A stretch of DNA of 64,000 nt from Saprospiraceae bacterium. GTDB lineage: Bacteria > Bacteroidota > Bacteroidia > Chitinophagales > Saprospiraceae. Position 1 is the first letter of the stretch, and every line of letters begins with the position of its first letter. Of this stretch, positions 34,107-43,416 are shown one piece after another. The notes under the pieces were generated by a model. It saw only the letters and a list, made by a program, of their open reading frames with translations, was not told the DNA's origin and made no database searches. The position numbers and the translations under genes were made by a program. The DNA is taken from contig BQJU01000039.1 of NCBI GenBank assembly GCA_021604865.1, positions 1 through 64,000 of the forward strand, written 5' to 3'.

Positions 34107-37100
34107 ATGACAATCAAAAAAACGTTTTTCGCACTTTTTTTCCTGCTGTGCAGCCATTTTTTATTGGCGCAAGCCCAAACGCCATTGGAAATAGCCACCA
34201 GGCATTTACAACAGAATCTGGACCAACTGCATTTATCGGCAACTGATATTCAGGATGCGGTGGTCAACAACCAGTATGTTTCGAAACACAATCAAGTAAC
34301 TCACCTTTATTTATTGCAACACCATCAAGGTATTGAAGTTCACAATGCCCTGATCAATATCAATATCTTGAAGGATGGCCGTATTTTGGGCATAGGCAAT
34401 CGTTTTGTGAGTAACCTGGCCAGCCGGGTGAATACTAAGAATCCGGCTATTTCCATGCAACAGGCAGTTCAGTCAGTCAAGACGCACTTTAATATAAGTG
34501 CGGCGGCTCCGCTTAGTTTATTGGAGCATAAGGGCGACAAAGAAGCCATTTTTGATGCTACTGGCCTGGCCCTGGAGCCGATAACCGTGAAACTGGTATA
34601 CCAGCCCATGCCTGATAAAAGTGTCAGGCTCGCCTGGAATGTGGTGTATTATGAATTGGACGCACAACATTGGTGGAATGCCCGTGTAGATGCGGTCACT
34701 GGCAAAGTACTTGATTATTTCGATCAGGTAGTACATTGTGATTTTGAGGTGGAAGTGTGTGAAGAAGAAAACACTTTTCGGGATAGCCAATTGAATACTG
34801 AATCCGTAACCTTATCTCCTCCTAATGGCAATCCATCTTACAATGTTTTTCGATTGACCATTGAAAGCCCTAACCACGGGGAGCGGACGCTGGAAATTAA
34901 CCCAGCCAACCCTGTAGCCTCTCCGTTTGGCTGGCATGATACGGATGGAGCAGAAGGCCCTGAGTATACGATTACCCGAGGTAATAATGTGCATGCCTAC
35001 CACGATATTTTCAACCAAAACAGCTCCGTAGGTGGCGAACCAGATGGTGGTGATACCCTGTGTTTTGATTTCCCATTGGATCTGAGTCAGGGACGCCCGT
35101 ATACGCAATTGGCCCCTTCTATTACCAACCTCTTTTATTGGAATAACCTCATGCATGATGTGTGGTACCAATATGGATTTGATGAAGTATCCGGCAATTT
35201 CCAGTTTAACAATTATGACAATGGAGGCGAAGGCGACGATTATGTCTTTGCTGAAGCGCTTGATGGCAGTGGCACCAATAATGCCAATTTCGGAACGCCC
35301 GCGGATGGTGGCAACCCACGGATGCAGATGTATTTATGGGGTGGATCATTGCCAACTTATCCCGATCCACAAGTACAGGTAACTGCTCCTGATACTTTGA
35401 TCGGTGGTTATGATTATGCCCGTGGAGGTTTTGGCAGTAATTTGCCTCCCACTGCTACGCCTATTATAAGCCAGGTCGTTTTGGTTGATGATAATACCGG
35501 CATCACCTCTGATGCGTGTCAGCCGATTACCAATGATACCGCCCTCGTGGGTAAAATTGCCATGATTGACCGAGGTGATTGTGAGTTTGGGTTCAAAAGC
35601 CTGGCTGCTGAAAATGCGGGAGCCATTGCAGTAATTATTTGTAATAATGTAGGGGATCCTATTATTAACATGGGGGCAGGTGATGTTGGCAATCAGGTAA
35701 CCATTCCGGCCATCATGATTAGTTTGGCCGATTGTAATGAGATCAAAATGGGTTTACCTGATTTGACAATGCAATTAGCACAACCTGCATTTGAGGTGCC
35801 AAATCCCGGACCTAGTGGCCGGAGTAGTGACTTTGACAATGGCGTTATCGCCCACGAATATACACATGGCATCTCCAATCGTTTGACGGGTGGCCCTGCT
35901 GCTGCTGGTTGCCTCTCGAATGCCGAGCAGGCTGGCGAAGGGTGGAGTGACTGGTTTTCACTGGTTATGACCAATACCGCAGATAATACCGCAGAACAAG
36001 CTAGAGGAATAGGCACCTATGCCGATAACCAGCCCATAACTGGTCCTGGAATCCGGCCATTCCCATATAGCCGCGATATGAATATCAATCCACATACTTA
36101 TGCAGATATCAATAATGAAGCTATCCCTCACGGGGTGGGTTCTGTATGGTGTGTGATGATCTGGGATTTGTACTGGAATCTGGTTGATGAATATGGTTAT
36201 GACGAAGACCTGTATCATGGTACCGGTGGCAACAACGTAGCTATGCAGCTGGTCGTTGATGGCCTAAAAATGCAATCTTGTGATCCGACCTTTATCGATG
36301 CCAGAGATGCTATTCTGGCGGCCGATGTTGCCAACTATGATGGCGCCAATCAATGTCTGATCTGGAATACTTTTGCCCGTCGGGGGGTAGGCTTTAGTGC
36401 TTCGGCTGGTGGAGACGAAGCTTTCGACTTGCCGGATGCCTGTAACTTTACCTTCCGGGTCAAAAAAACAGCCGTAACAGAAGCCAATGCAGGAGAGACC
36501 ATCACCTACAACCTGGAAATTACCAATGGTAGATCAGAAAGCATCAGTGAAGCTATTGTGACCGATCAATTACCAGCTGGAACTACTTTTATAGGCAGTT
36601 CGGATTGTGATATTACAGAAAATAACGGCGTATTATCTATCTCACTGGGAACTGTGACGAGTGGAACAGTCATTAATTGTAGCTATCAGGTACAGTTGGC
36701 GGCAGTGCCATTTACGTATACCACCTTTGAAGATGATGCCGAAGCTGGTGATGACAACTGGAACTTTGTCAACCCTGCAGGGACTGCAACCTGGACCTTG
36801 ACACCCACGAATGTCAACAGCGGTAGTTTCTCTTTCTTTGCGCCAAACCCTGGGGCAATAACTGATCAGCAGCTGGTACTTTCTGCCCCTCATCTGTTGA
36901 ATGGCCCTAACCCTACCTTATCCTTCTGGCACTTTTACAATACCGAAACCAACTGGGACGGTGGCGTGGTAGAAATTTCTACCGATGGCAATAGCTGGGA
37001 TGATCTGGGTGGTCAGATGATCAGCAATGGATATGACGGTGCACTCAATATCAATGCCGATAATGTGTTAAGTGGCCGCCCGGCATTCCATGGCGACAGC

Positions 37101-37592
37101 GGTGACTGGATCAATACAATCGTCGATCTGTCATCCTATGCAGGTCAGGAGGTACTATTACGTTTCCGCCTGGGCTCCGATGGCTCCGTAGCTGGTCAGG
37201 GCTGGTTTGTGGATGACATCCAATTTTTGGGCGACTTCTACGCGGTCACCAATACAGCTTGTGTTGACAATGCAGGAGAAGACCTTTGTAGCAGTGCTAC
37301 CACTATTGTGATTGGCGAAAACCCTAATGCTACACAAGATTTGAATCCAAATCTGGGGGTTGCTTTATTCCCTAACCCTAGTACAGGTTCCTTTACCATT
37401 TCTATGCTTAATCCAGGTATTGGTGTTGTTGATGTGAAAGTGATGAGCATCGATGGACGGGAACTGCTGAAAACCCAATTTGATGCCGGCCAGACAAAAA
37501 CTGTAGATCTATCCGCTTATGGCGCTGGGGTCTACTTGGTGCAGTTGGGTACGGATACAGGGATTTTGGTTCGGAAGATGGTGGTGGAATGA
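34107..37592 (+). CDS. Secreted M36-family (fungalysin) metalloprotease with PA domain and T9SS signal
   Basis: 1161 residues. Signal peptide (MTIKKTFFALFFLLCSHFLLAQA), a PepSY/FTP-type propeptide (about 25-215), and an M36 catalytic domain whose zinc motif HEYTH is at residues 583-587 (VIAHEYTHGISNRLTGG). A protease-associated domain (about 440-560: LVGKIAMIDRGDCEFGFKSLAAENAGAIAVIICNN) is inserted ahead of the zinc motif. After the catalytic part come a DUF11-type repeat (VKKTAVTEANAGETITYNLEITNG), a MAM/jelly-roll-like domain (about 870-1040), and a T9SS type A sorting domain ending GVYLVQLGTDTGILVRKMVVE. It should act outside the cell on proteins. It is monocistronic and ends with a clear terminator hairpin. 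Confidence 0.93.
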   Translation: MTIKKTFFALFFLLCSHFLLAQAQTPLEIATRHLQQNLDQLHLSATDIQDAVVNNQYVSKHNQVTHLYLLQHHQGIEVHNALININILKDGRILGIGNRFVSNLASRVNTKNPAISMQQAVQSVKTHFNISAAAPLSLLEHKGDKEAIFDATGLALEPITVKLVYQPMPDKSVRLAWNVVYYELDAQHWWNARVDAVTGKVLDYFDQVVHCDFEVEVCEEENTFRDSQLNTESVTLSPPNGNPSYNVFRLTIESPNHGERTLEINPANPVASPFGWHDTDGAEGPEYTITRGNNVHAYHDIFNQNSSVGGEPDGGDTLCFDFPLDLSQGRPYTQLAPSITNLFYWNNLMHDVWYQYGFDEVSGNFQFNNYDNGGEGDDYVFAEALDGSGTNNANFGTPADGGNPRMQMYLWGGSLPTYPDPQVQVTAPDTLIGGYDYARGGFGSNLPPTATPIISQVVLVDDNTGITSDACQPITNDTALVGKIAMIDRGDCEFGFKSLAAENAGAIAVIICNNVGDPIINMGAGDVGNQVTIPAIMISLADCNEIKMGLPDLTMQLAQPAFEVPNPGPSGRSSDFDNGVIAHEYTHGISNRLTGGPAAAGCLSNAEQAGEGWSDWFSLVMTNTADNTAEQARGIGTYADNQPITGPGIRPFPYSRDMNINPHTYADINNEAIPHGVGSVWCVMIWDLYWNLVDEYGYDEDLYHGTGGNNVAMQLVVDGLKMQSCDPTFIDARDAILAADVANYDGANQCLIWNTFARRGVGFSASAGGDEAFDLPDACNFTFRVKKTAVTEANAGETITYNLEITNGRSESISEAIVTDQLPAGTTFIGSSDCDITENNGVLSISLGTVTSGTVINCSYQVQLAAVPFTYTTFEDDAEAGDDNWNFVNPAGTATWTLTPTNVNSGSFSFFAPNPGAITDQQLVLSAPHLLNGPNPTLSFWHFYNTETNWDGGVVEISTDGNSWDDLGGQMISNGYDGALNINADNVLSGRPAFHGDSGDWINTIVDLSSYAGQEVLLRFRLGSDGSVAGQGWFVDDIQFLGDFYAVTNTACVDNAGEDLCSSATTIVIGENPNATQDLNPNLGVALFPNPSTGSFTISMLNPGIGVVDVKVMSIDGRELLKTQFDAGQTKTVDLSAYGAGVYLVQLGTDTGILVRKMVVE

Positions 37593-37645
37593 TTTGGAAT
37601 GGGGAAATGTTGATATTGTGATGAATGAGCGCATGTGGCGATAAA

Positions 37646-37692
37646 CAAACCGGTATTGGAGTGATCCGATGCCGGTTTGCTTATTTATTTCT
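37646..37692 (+). terminator. Terminator hairpin after the M36 protease
   Basis: CAAACCGGTAT (37646-37656) pairs with ATGCCGGTTTG (37669-37679), 11 bp with one G-U pair and a 12-nt loop, followed by CTTATTTATTTCT. It lies 54 bp after the stop and could also stop transcripts of the convergent GMC gene. Confidence 0.75.
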
Positions 37693-37707
37693 AAAAGAGG
37701 TATCCTA

Positions 37708-39246
37708 TCATTTTATCTTTCCCCTTAAATAATCCGATAACCGCAGTGACAATGCCACTAAAGTAAGGGTCGGATTAGGTGCACCTGAAGTTGTATAACA
37801 GCCCGATCCTGCTACAAATAAATTGGCCATTCCATGCACTTTACAATTGGCATCAACGACTCCTTTTTGGGGGTCATTACTCATCCTGGTGGTGCCCATG
37901 TGGTGCCATCCCCCATCTACGCCTTCGGGCCAGGACCTATCGTTTTCATCCTGCAAGAACGGTCTTAATTTCACTCTTCCGATGTTGGCAATGCCCATTT
38001 GTTGCCCCAGCAATTGATAAATCTTTCGGATGCTGTTTTTATCTAGGTTGGTTAGTTCCCAATGTAGATTTGCTCGGGGTACGCCCAAGGCATCCTTTTC
38101 TGATCCCAGAGTAACCCGGGAATTGGCATTAGGAGCCTGTTCAATCCGGGTAACCAACTGAAAAGCTCTGGCGATACTCCCCTTATTTTCTTTTTCTGCT
38201 GCCTGCGCTGCCTCTTCCCAGTCTTTCATCATGTTTTCCATCGCTTTTCGTGGGTCATCATCTTGCCAGGATTTAGTTTTTGGGGTTTTATTTCGGCTGC
38301 TACTTAGCGGCTCAAGGGACACTGTGCCGTTTAAGATTTTATGTTCCGTTTGGGCTTTTTCCGTAAGGGCTAATTCTGCACTTGCTCTGGTGACGCCGTA
38401 TTCCCAGGAATACAAATCTGTAGGAAAAGGTCTTAACAGCCATAATTCTGCGGAAGCAATTTCCAGGTGTTCCATAAAATAGCGCCCTACAAGATCATGA
38501 TGGTTGCCCAGCCCGTTCGGGGCCTGCGTATTAGAGGCCAATAAAAGCCTGGCATTTTGAATGGCACCACATGCCAGGATGAAATATTTTGCTTTTACGG
38601 TATGTGTTTTTCCAGCATGATTTTTGACGATTACCTCATTGACCGCAGCTACTTTTTCATTAGCATGAATATTGACTACATTGGCATAGGTATGCAGGTG
38701 GATATTTTTCGCATTGACGATGGTATCTTTATACAATTGACCAAATCTGGCCAGACTAAACTGCCACATTTTATTCCAAACCACGTTTTTGTCGAGCGGA
38801 AAAGGATTTAAATTGGGCAACTCCTTATTCCAATATTCGAACTCATAAGGACAAGGGTCCATTTTTAAAACTTCCTGAGCTTTTGTATAAAATGGGTCAA
38901 GATCCTTCCTGGAAATAGGCCACCCACTATTGGGTACCCAATCTCTTTTGGTAAAATCGATGTGGTCAAATGGAGAACACATGCCTGCCCAGTGCCCCGT
39001 TGTTCCCCCAAAGTACCGTAAGCGACTGGATTTAAGCGGATAATAGGGTTGGCCCGTTGATTTTCCTCCGTTTAAATCCTGAATTTCATCCTCATATTCA
39101 AATCCGCCACTTTCGAGGAGGATGACTTTATAGGGCGTATTTATCCAGTCAAGCGCAATGCTTATTCCAGCTGCCCCCGCACCAATAATACAAATATCCC
39201 CTTCAATCAATGAATCGTTTGGCAAGATACGGGCATCGATATGCAT
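37708..39246 (-). CDS. GMC-family FAD-dependent oxidoreductase
   Basis: 512 residues, glucose-methanol-choline oxidoreductase family. FAD-binding GAGAAGISIALDW near residue 23, GGTTGHWAGMCSPF near 80, ACGAIQNARLLLAS near 226, and the C-terminal active-site region GWHHMGTTRMSNDPQKGVVDANCKVHG ... SGAPNPTLTLVALSLRLSDYL. It lacks a signal peptide, but the preceding gene, 6 nt upstream, encodes a gluconate 2-dehydrogenase subunit 3-like protein with a twin-arginine-type leader, and such pairs may be exported together. The substrate (a sugar, polyol or other alcohol) is unknown. Last gene of a five-gene minus-strand operon. Confidence 0.88.
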   Translation of the reverse strand: MHIDARILPNDSLIEGDICIIGAGAAGISIALDWINTPYKVILLESGGFEYEDEIQDLNGGKSTGQPYYPLKSSRLRYFGGTTGHWAGMCSPFDHIDFTKRDWVPNSGWPISRKDLDPFYTKAQEVLKMDPCPYEFEYWNKELPNLNPFPLDKNVVWNKMWQFSLARFGQLYKDTIVNAKNIHLHTYANVVNIHANEKVAAVNEVIVKNHAGKTHTVKAKYFILACGAIQNARLLLASNTQAPNGLGNHHDLVGRYFMEHLEIASAELWLLRPFPTDLYSWEYGVTRASAELALTEKAQTEHKILNGTVSLEPLSSSRNKTPKTKSWQDDDPRKAMENMMKDWEEAAQAAEKENKGSIARAFQLVTRIEQAPNANSRVTLGSEKDALGVPRANLHWELTNLDKNSIRKIYQLLGQQMGIANIGRVKLRPFLQDENDRSWPEGVDGGWHHMGTTRMSNDPQKGVVDANCKVHGMANLFVAGSGCYTTSGAPNPTLTLVALSLRLSDYLRGKIK

Positions 39247-39252
39247 GTTTGT

Positions 39253-39633
39253 TTATTTATGGGCTGAGGCAGCAAAAAGGGCACATTGGCGTGCCTCCGT
39301 TATAGACAGTATCCATCCATTGACCATGACGGTATTTCCTGTTTCAAAATCCTCTTTTATTTGTTGTTCTAATGCTGTAGCTAGGTCGTCACTATTATTC
39401 ATCCCTGCTAATAGTCGTTTGAGCAGTACCTCCTTATTCTTTTCTTTGGGGAATTGTCGGCAGTAGGTTTTTCCAATAGATTGAATAGTCTCCGCATCCC
39501 AGATACGGGCCAGTGACTTGGGTTGAATTAAAGCATTCTCGTACCGAATATCACTCCAATAATAATATAGAGGCGGCCCAGCAATGGCTACAGTCCCTGC
39601 GGCGGCAATGATGATAAAGTTTCTTCGTTTCAT
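39253..39633 (-). CDS. Gluconate 2-dehydrogenase subunit 3-like protein
   Basis: 126 residues from ATG 39633 (MKRRNFIIIAAAGTVAIAGPPLYYY); the longer frame from 39723 overlaps the upstream gene and adds nothing family-like. The N-terminus is a short twin-arginine-like leader. The rest (SIGKTYCRQFPKEKN ... VNGWILSITEARQCALFA) fits the helical gamma subunit seen with GMC dehydrogenases (Pfam 'gluconate 2-dehydrogenase subunit 3'). It starts 28 nt after the PLP-enzyme stop and ends 6 nt before the GMC start, so all three are co-transcribed. Role: export or electron-transfer partner of the GMC protein. Confidence 0.75.
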   Translation of the reverse strand: MKRRNFIIIAAAGTVAIAGPPLYYYWSDIRYENALIQPKSLARIWDAETIQSIGKTYCRQFPKEKNKEVLLKRLLAGMNNSDDLATALEQQIKEDFETGNTVMVNGWILSITEARQCALFAASAHK

Positions 39634-39661
39634 TTCGTTCAAAATAAGCAGAAAACATGCG

Positions 39662-40840
39662 TTAAACCAAATTCTCCACATACTTATACACAGAACCCGT
39701 ATTGAGCAAGACGACCGAATCATCCGGTTTGATCCAATTGTTTTCTTTTAATTTTTTATAACCCATCCATACTGCGGCACCCTCAGGTGATAAAAATAGG
39801 CCTTCTGTTTTTGCAAATTCATCCAGGCTTTGTCTTATTTCTTCTTCAGTGACCGAAACTGCTGTACCTTTACTTTCGTATAGTGTCTTCATGATCATTC
39901 GATCACCAAAGGGATGGGGTACTCTAAGTCCATTGGCAATAGTAGGCGCTGGATTTTCATACATAGGAATATAATCCAGTTTTTTTTGAAAAGCCTGAAC
40001 AACAGGATTACACCCGGCCACCTGTATGGCTACCATCCGCGTAGGAATATGTGTGAGCCACCCTAAAGTCTTCATTTCCTGTAGGGCTTTCCATATCCCT
40101 ATCAATCCAGTGCCTCCTCCTGTCGGATATAGGATCACATCGGGTAATTGCCAATGCAACTGTTCTATGATTTCATAACCCATTGTTTTTTTACCTTCCA
40201 ATCTGAAGGGTTCTTTCAGGGTAGACACATCAAACCAGGAGCCATCATTTTTTGACCGCATCAAATTTGCGGCATCAGAAATATTACCTTTTACCTTGGT
40301 AACTTTGGCTCCCATAATTTCACAATCCAACTGAAAGACCACGGGTGTGGCTTCCGGCATAAAAATATGGGCCCCAATTCCGGCTTTTGCACAGTAGGCA
40401 CTCAATGCGCTACCTGCATTTCCCGCAGTGGGGATACACATTTCTTTGACCCCTAATTCTTTTGCTTTGCTGACGGCCATGCTTATACCTCTGGCTTTGA
40501 AAGAACCGGTAGGGTTGCCGGATTCATCTTTTAAAAACAATTCGGATTGATCATACCTGGATTCAAGTTTGGCAAGCTGAAGCAGTGGCGTAAAACCTTC
40601 CCCCAGGCTTATCTGGTTTTCTTCATTTTCAATAGGCAATACCTCCCGATATCTCCACATATTGTTAGCCCTACCCCTTAAACTATCTTTTGACCAGGAA
40701 TTGTCAAAGGAATAATAAGCCTCTAAAGGCTGGTTATCATCCTGACAAAAGGTGTGTATTTTATGCTTGTCATAAATTCTTCCACAATAATGACATTGAA
40801 GGTGGGTATAGAAAGATTTTGACTTGATATGATGTTTCAT
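39662..40840 (-). CDS. Threonine synthase-like PLP-dependent lyase
   Basis: 392 residues, fold type II PLP enzyme. The Schiff-base lysine is in GNPTGSFKARG (about 107-117); the phosphate loops are TAGNAGSALSAY and PTGGGTGLIG. The N-terminus has a zinc-knuckle-like start (CHYCGRIYDKHKIHTFCQDD) in which the second CxxC is Cys-x-x-Asp, so only three Cys are left. This resembles the archaeal-type threonine synthases. The context (MBOAT acyltransferase, SGNH partner, GMC dehydrogenase) is not that of threonine biosynthesis, so a beta- or gamma-replacement in some other pathway is possible. About 60 bp separate it from the upstream gene; it is probably in the same operon. Confidence 0.8.
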   Translation of the reverse strand: MKHHIKSKSFYTHLQCHYCGRIYDKHKIHTFCQDDNQPLEAYYSFDNSWSKDSLRGRANNMWRYREVLPIENEENQISLGEGFTPLLQLAKLESRYDQSELFLKDESGNPTGSFKARGISMAVSKAKELGVKEMCIPTAGNAGSALSAYCAKAGIGAHIFMPEATPVVFQLDCEIMGAKVTKVKGNISDAANLMRSKNDGSWFDVSTLKEPFRLEGKKTMGYEIIEQLHWQLPDVILYPTGGGTGLIGIWKALQEMKTLGWLTHIPTRMVAIQVAGCNPVVQAFQKKLDYIPMYENPAPTIANGLRVPHPFGDRMIMKTLYESKGTAVSVTEEEIRQSLDEFAKTEGLFLSPEGAAVWMGYKKLKENNWIKPDDSVVLLNTGSVYKYVENLV

Positions 40841-40899
40841 CTTTTAGACCGTAGTTTTCCTAAAAAACACTTTTTCTCAAAATTGATTGTGTTTTGAGG

Positions 40900-41820
40900 T
40901 CAATTATTTGTCCCTTTTTTATAATCCTCAATAAATAACTTTGTTCTGTAATCAAGGCCTTTTTTTGTTAAGTGATAAGGAGAATTAAACAACATGGAGT
41001 CCTCCATGATATACCTTTCAGGAGTTCCTAATATTGAAAAACCTTTATCTTTTAATGCTTCATCTACTTTATTGATCTGGTCAATGGAATTTTGAAAGGA
41101 TACCCTTTGTAATCCGGGATAAGTCATAAACAATTTTGCCCTTTTGCCTTCCAGAGCAACCCTGAATTGAACCAGCTCCTCCACTACCGCATCATTAAAA
41201 TCCCCTGTAATTTGCTTATAAGCATCAAATATTTGAGGCTGCATTCCCCAATGGGCATAAGTGTCTCCGTATTGATTAAACGAATGAACGCTGTAAACGT
41301 CACTTTCATCAAGATCAAAATACTCCAGTGGGTTGAATTTTGTTAAGGAATATTTGGGTAAGAACCCTATAATATTCAACACTTGTCTAACTTTCAGGTT
41401 TTTATAACCAGACCTATCTACATCAAAGATTGTTCGCAGTAATTCCTCCTTACCATAGGCAAATGTTCCAAAAAAGTGGTCATACTCCGGGGCAACAACC
41501 ACAATGTCGCCCCTCCGGATGTAAGGAAGCGCCTCATTCATCATAAATATTAAACCAATGGAAGCATGAATCCCGGTATTAACTGGATTTAACCCCAAAG
41601 AATCTTTAACCATTTTGCTATTTAATCCAAAACTCAAATTGGAACCACCAATAAATATTATCCTGGGAGGTTCGACATTCTTCAGAAGTGCGTCTTTTTG
41701 AATTTTGGAAAACAATAAAGACTTTGATGCTCTTGGTGTTGCAGGGAGCAATATACCTACGGTTAGCACCAGGAATAAAACGATAGAAAAGCCCACAATT
41801 TTTGTGATAAATTTATTCAT
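40900..41820 (-). CDS. Membrane-anchored SGNH-like protein, partner of the MBOAT acyltransferase
   Basis: 306 residues from ATG 41820 (MNKFITKIVGFSIVLFLVLTVGIL, a signal anchor); the frame extends to a TTG 6 nt upstream. After the anchor comes RIIFIGGSNLSFGLNSKMVKDSLGLNPVNTGIHASIG, a GxSN-type block I of SGNH/GDSL hydrolases, and RRGDIVVVAPEYDHFFG. The C-terminal NSPYHLTKKGLDYRTKLFIEDY has the D/H-x-x-H-like end (SPYHL) often seen in AlgX/AlgJ/PatB-like acetyltransferases. It begins 10 nt after the MBOAT stop. By analogy with AlgI-AlgJ pairs, it should take acetyl groups carried across the membrane by the MBOAT protein to an external glycan. Confidence 0.68.
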   Translation of the reverse strand: MNKFITKIVGFSIVLFLVLTVGILLPATPRASKSLLFSKIQKDALLKNVEPPRIIFIGGSNLSFGLNSKMVKDSLGLNPVNTGIHASIGLIFMMNEALPYIRRGDIVVVAPEYDHFFGTFAYGKEELLRTIFDVDRSGYKNLKVRQVLNIIGFLPKYSLTKFNPLEYFDLDESDVYSVHSFNQYGDTYAHWGMQPQIFDAYKQITGDFNDAVVEELVQFRVALEGKRAKLFMTYPGLQRVSFQNSIDQINKVDEALKDKGFSILGTPERYIMEDSMLFNSPYHLTKKGLDYRTKLFIEDYKKGTNN

Positions 41821-41830
41821 AGACAATGGT

Positions 41831-43279
41831 TTAAAATTGAAAATAAATAAACTGTTGTGGCTTTCCGGTAAAAACGATGATGGCGATAATTAAACTATAA
41901 TAAAAGGCATACCGGAATGGTCTTTTCCATTTAAAACCCAGATGTGCAATGGCGTATTCTTCCTCTCTACCCAGCCATTCAATCATCAGAAATAGAACGA
42001 CCAATGATGAAATGGTTAAGGCTCTACTCATACCAGCAAAATCGGGAACAGTAAAAAGCGAACTAGAAAATATCTCAGATAAATAGCTGATGGCATGCCC
42101 AATATTTTCGGCCCTAAAAAAGATCCAGGCAAAAACGGTCAAAGTAAAGGTTAAAAACATATTAAAAGATTCCTTCAGGGAGGGCAGATACTTTCCTTGA
42201 GCTACAATTTCCAGGTTTTGCCGATTCTTATTTAACAATAAAAGGGGCAAAAAGTAAAAGGCATTTAATGCGCCCCAAATGATAAAAGTCCAATTGGCAC
42301 CATGCCAAAAACCACTTACTATGAAAATGATAAAGGTATTTCTGATTTTCATCCACGTTCCGCCAATACTGCCTCCTAATGGAATATAGAGGTAATCTCG
42401 AAACCAGGTAGAAAGAGAGATGTGCCAACGCCGCCAAAATTCTGCCATATCTCGTGAGAAGTAGGGGAAGGCAAAATTTCTCATCAGGTCAAAGCCAAAA
42501 AGCCGGGCGGTACCAATGGCAATGTCTGAATATCCGGAAAAGTCGCCATAAATCTGAAAGGTAAAAAACAAGGCTCCTAATACCAGGGTGCTCCCCGAAT
42601 AATCCGCGGAATGATTAAAAATCAAATTGGCATATTCAGCGCAATTGTCAGCAATGACGATCTTTTTGAATAAGCCCCAGAGTATTTGGCGCAAGCCATC
42701 CACGGCTTTTTGATAATCAAATGTCCTTTGTTTATAAAACTGAGGCAATAGATTAGTGGCACGTTCAATCGGCCCGGCAACGAGCTGTGGAAAGAAACTC
42801 ACAAAGGCAGCAAAGGCAATAAAATCACGGGTAGGTTCCAGTTTTCTTTTATAAACATCTATAGAATAACTCAGTGTTTGGAAGGTATAAAAGCTGATAC
42901 CCACCGGCAAGATGATGTTTAGAGAATTGGCTTTTATTGCTGTTCCAAAAAATGAAAAAGCCGTGATAAAATTGTCGAGGAAAAAATTGTAGTACTTAAA
43001 GAACCCCAGGAATCCGAGATTAACCAGGATACTTGTCCACAGAAGAATTTTTCTTTTTGTGGTATTTTCTTCTCTGGATAACCCACGTCCTACCCAATAG
43101 TCAACCAGGGTACTAAACAGGATTAAAGATAAAAATCGCCAGTCCCACCAACCATAAAACAAATAGCTTGCAGCAACGATCAGCGCATTCTGAAGCTTGA
43201 TGCTTTTGTTTGTTACAAACCAATAGAATAAAAAAACTATTGGTAAGAATATGGCAAAATCTATGGAGTTAAATAGCAT
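41831..43279 (-). CDS. MBOAT-family O-acyltransferase (AlgI-like)
   Basis: 482 residues with about 11-12 hydrophobic segments. It begins MLFNSIDFAIFLPIVFLFYW, the usual start of AlgI/DltB-like proteins, and has PVGISFYTFQTLSYSIDVYKR, FFPQLVAGPIERATNLLPQF, SGYSDIAIGTARLFGFDLMRNF and the catalytic-His region WRRWHISLSTWFRDYLYIPLGGS and FIVSGFWHGANWTFIIWG. Such proteins move acetyl groups from acetyl-CoA across the inner membrane to polysaccharide. The partner SGNH-like protein is next. No polysaccharide synthase is near, so the acceptor is unknown. First gene of the five-gene operon. Confidence 0.9.
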   Translation of the reverse strand: MLFNSIDFAIFLPIVFLFYWFVTNKSIKLQNALIVAASYLFYGWWDWRFLSLILFSTLVDYWVGRGLSREENTTKRKILLWTSILVNLGFLGFFKYYNFFLDNFITAFSFFGTAIKANSLNIILPVGISFYTFQTLSYSIDVYKRKLEPTRDFIAFAAFVSFFPQLVAGPIERATNLLPQFYKQRTFDYQKAVDGLRQILWGLFKKIVIADNCAEYANLIFNHSADYSGSTLVLGALFFTFQIYGDFSGYSDIAIGTARLFGFDLMRNFAFPYFSRDMAEFWRRWHISLSTWFRDYLYIPLGGSIGGTWMKIRNTFIIFIVSGFWHGANWTFIIWGALNAFYFLPLLLLNKNRQNLEIVAQGKYLPSLKESFNMFLTFTLTVFAWIFFRAENIGHAISYLSEIFSSSLFTVPDFAGMSRALTISSLVVLFLMIEWLGREEEYAIAHLGFKWKRPFRYAFYYSLIIAIIVFTGKPQQFIYFQF

Positions 43280-43387
43280 AAGTCCACAATTTCAGGAATG
43301 CCTTTTTCCCAAAAAGGAAAGATAAGCAGATTTCTATTGAATTGTGCGATAACCTACAAATTCATTTTATCTCTCCTACCACTCCGT

Positions 43388-43405
43388 TCATGTTTGAAGG
43401 TCGGC
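43388..43405 (+). repeat. Dispersed intergenic repeat, degenerate copy F
   Basis: TCATGTTTGAAGGTCGGC, one change from the core TGTTTGGAGGTC, lies between the MBOAT start and the stop of the LytTR regulator. It is weaker than the other copies. Confidence 0.3.
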
Positions 43406-43416
43406 CAATCAAATTC

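Noticed and set aside
39662-40840. Housekeeping threonine synthase thrC
   Set aside because: The fold fits, but the operon is not one for threonine synthesis and the zinc knuckle is altered, so the gene symbol was withheld.
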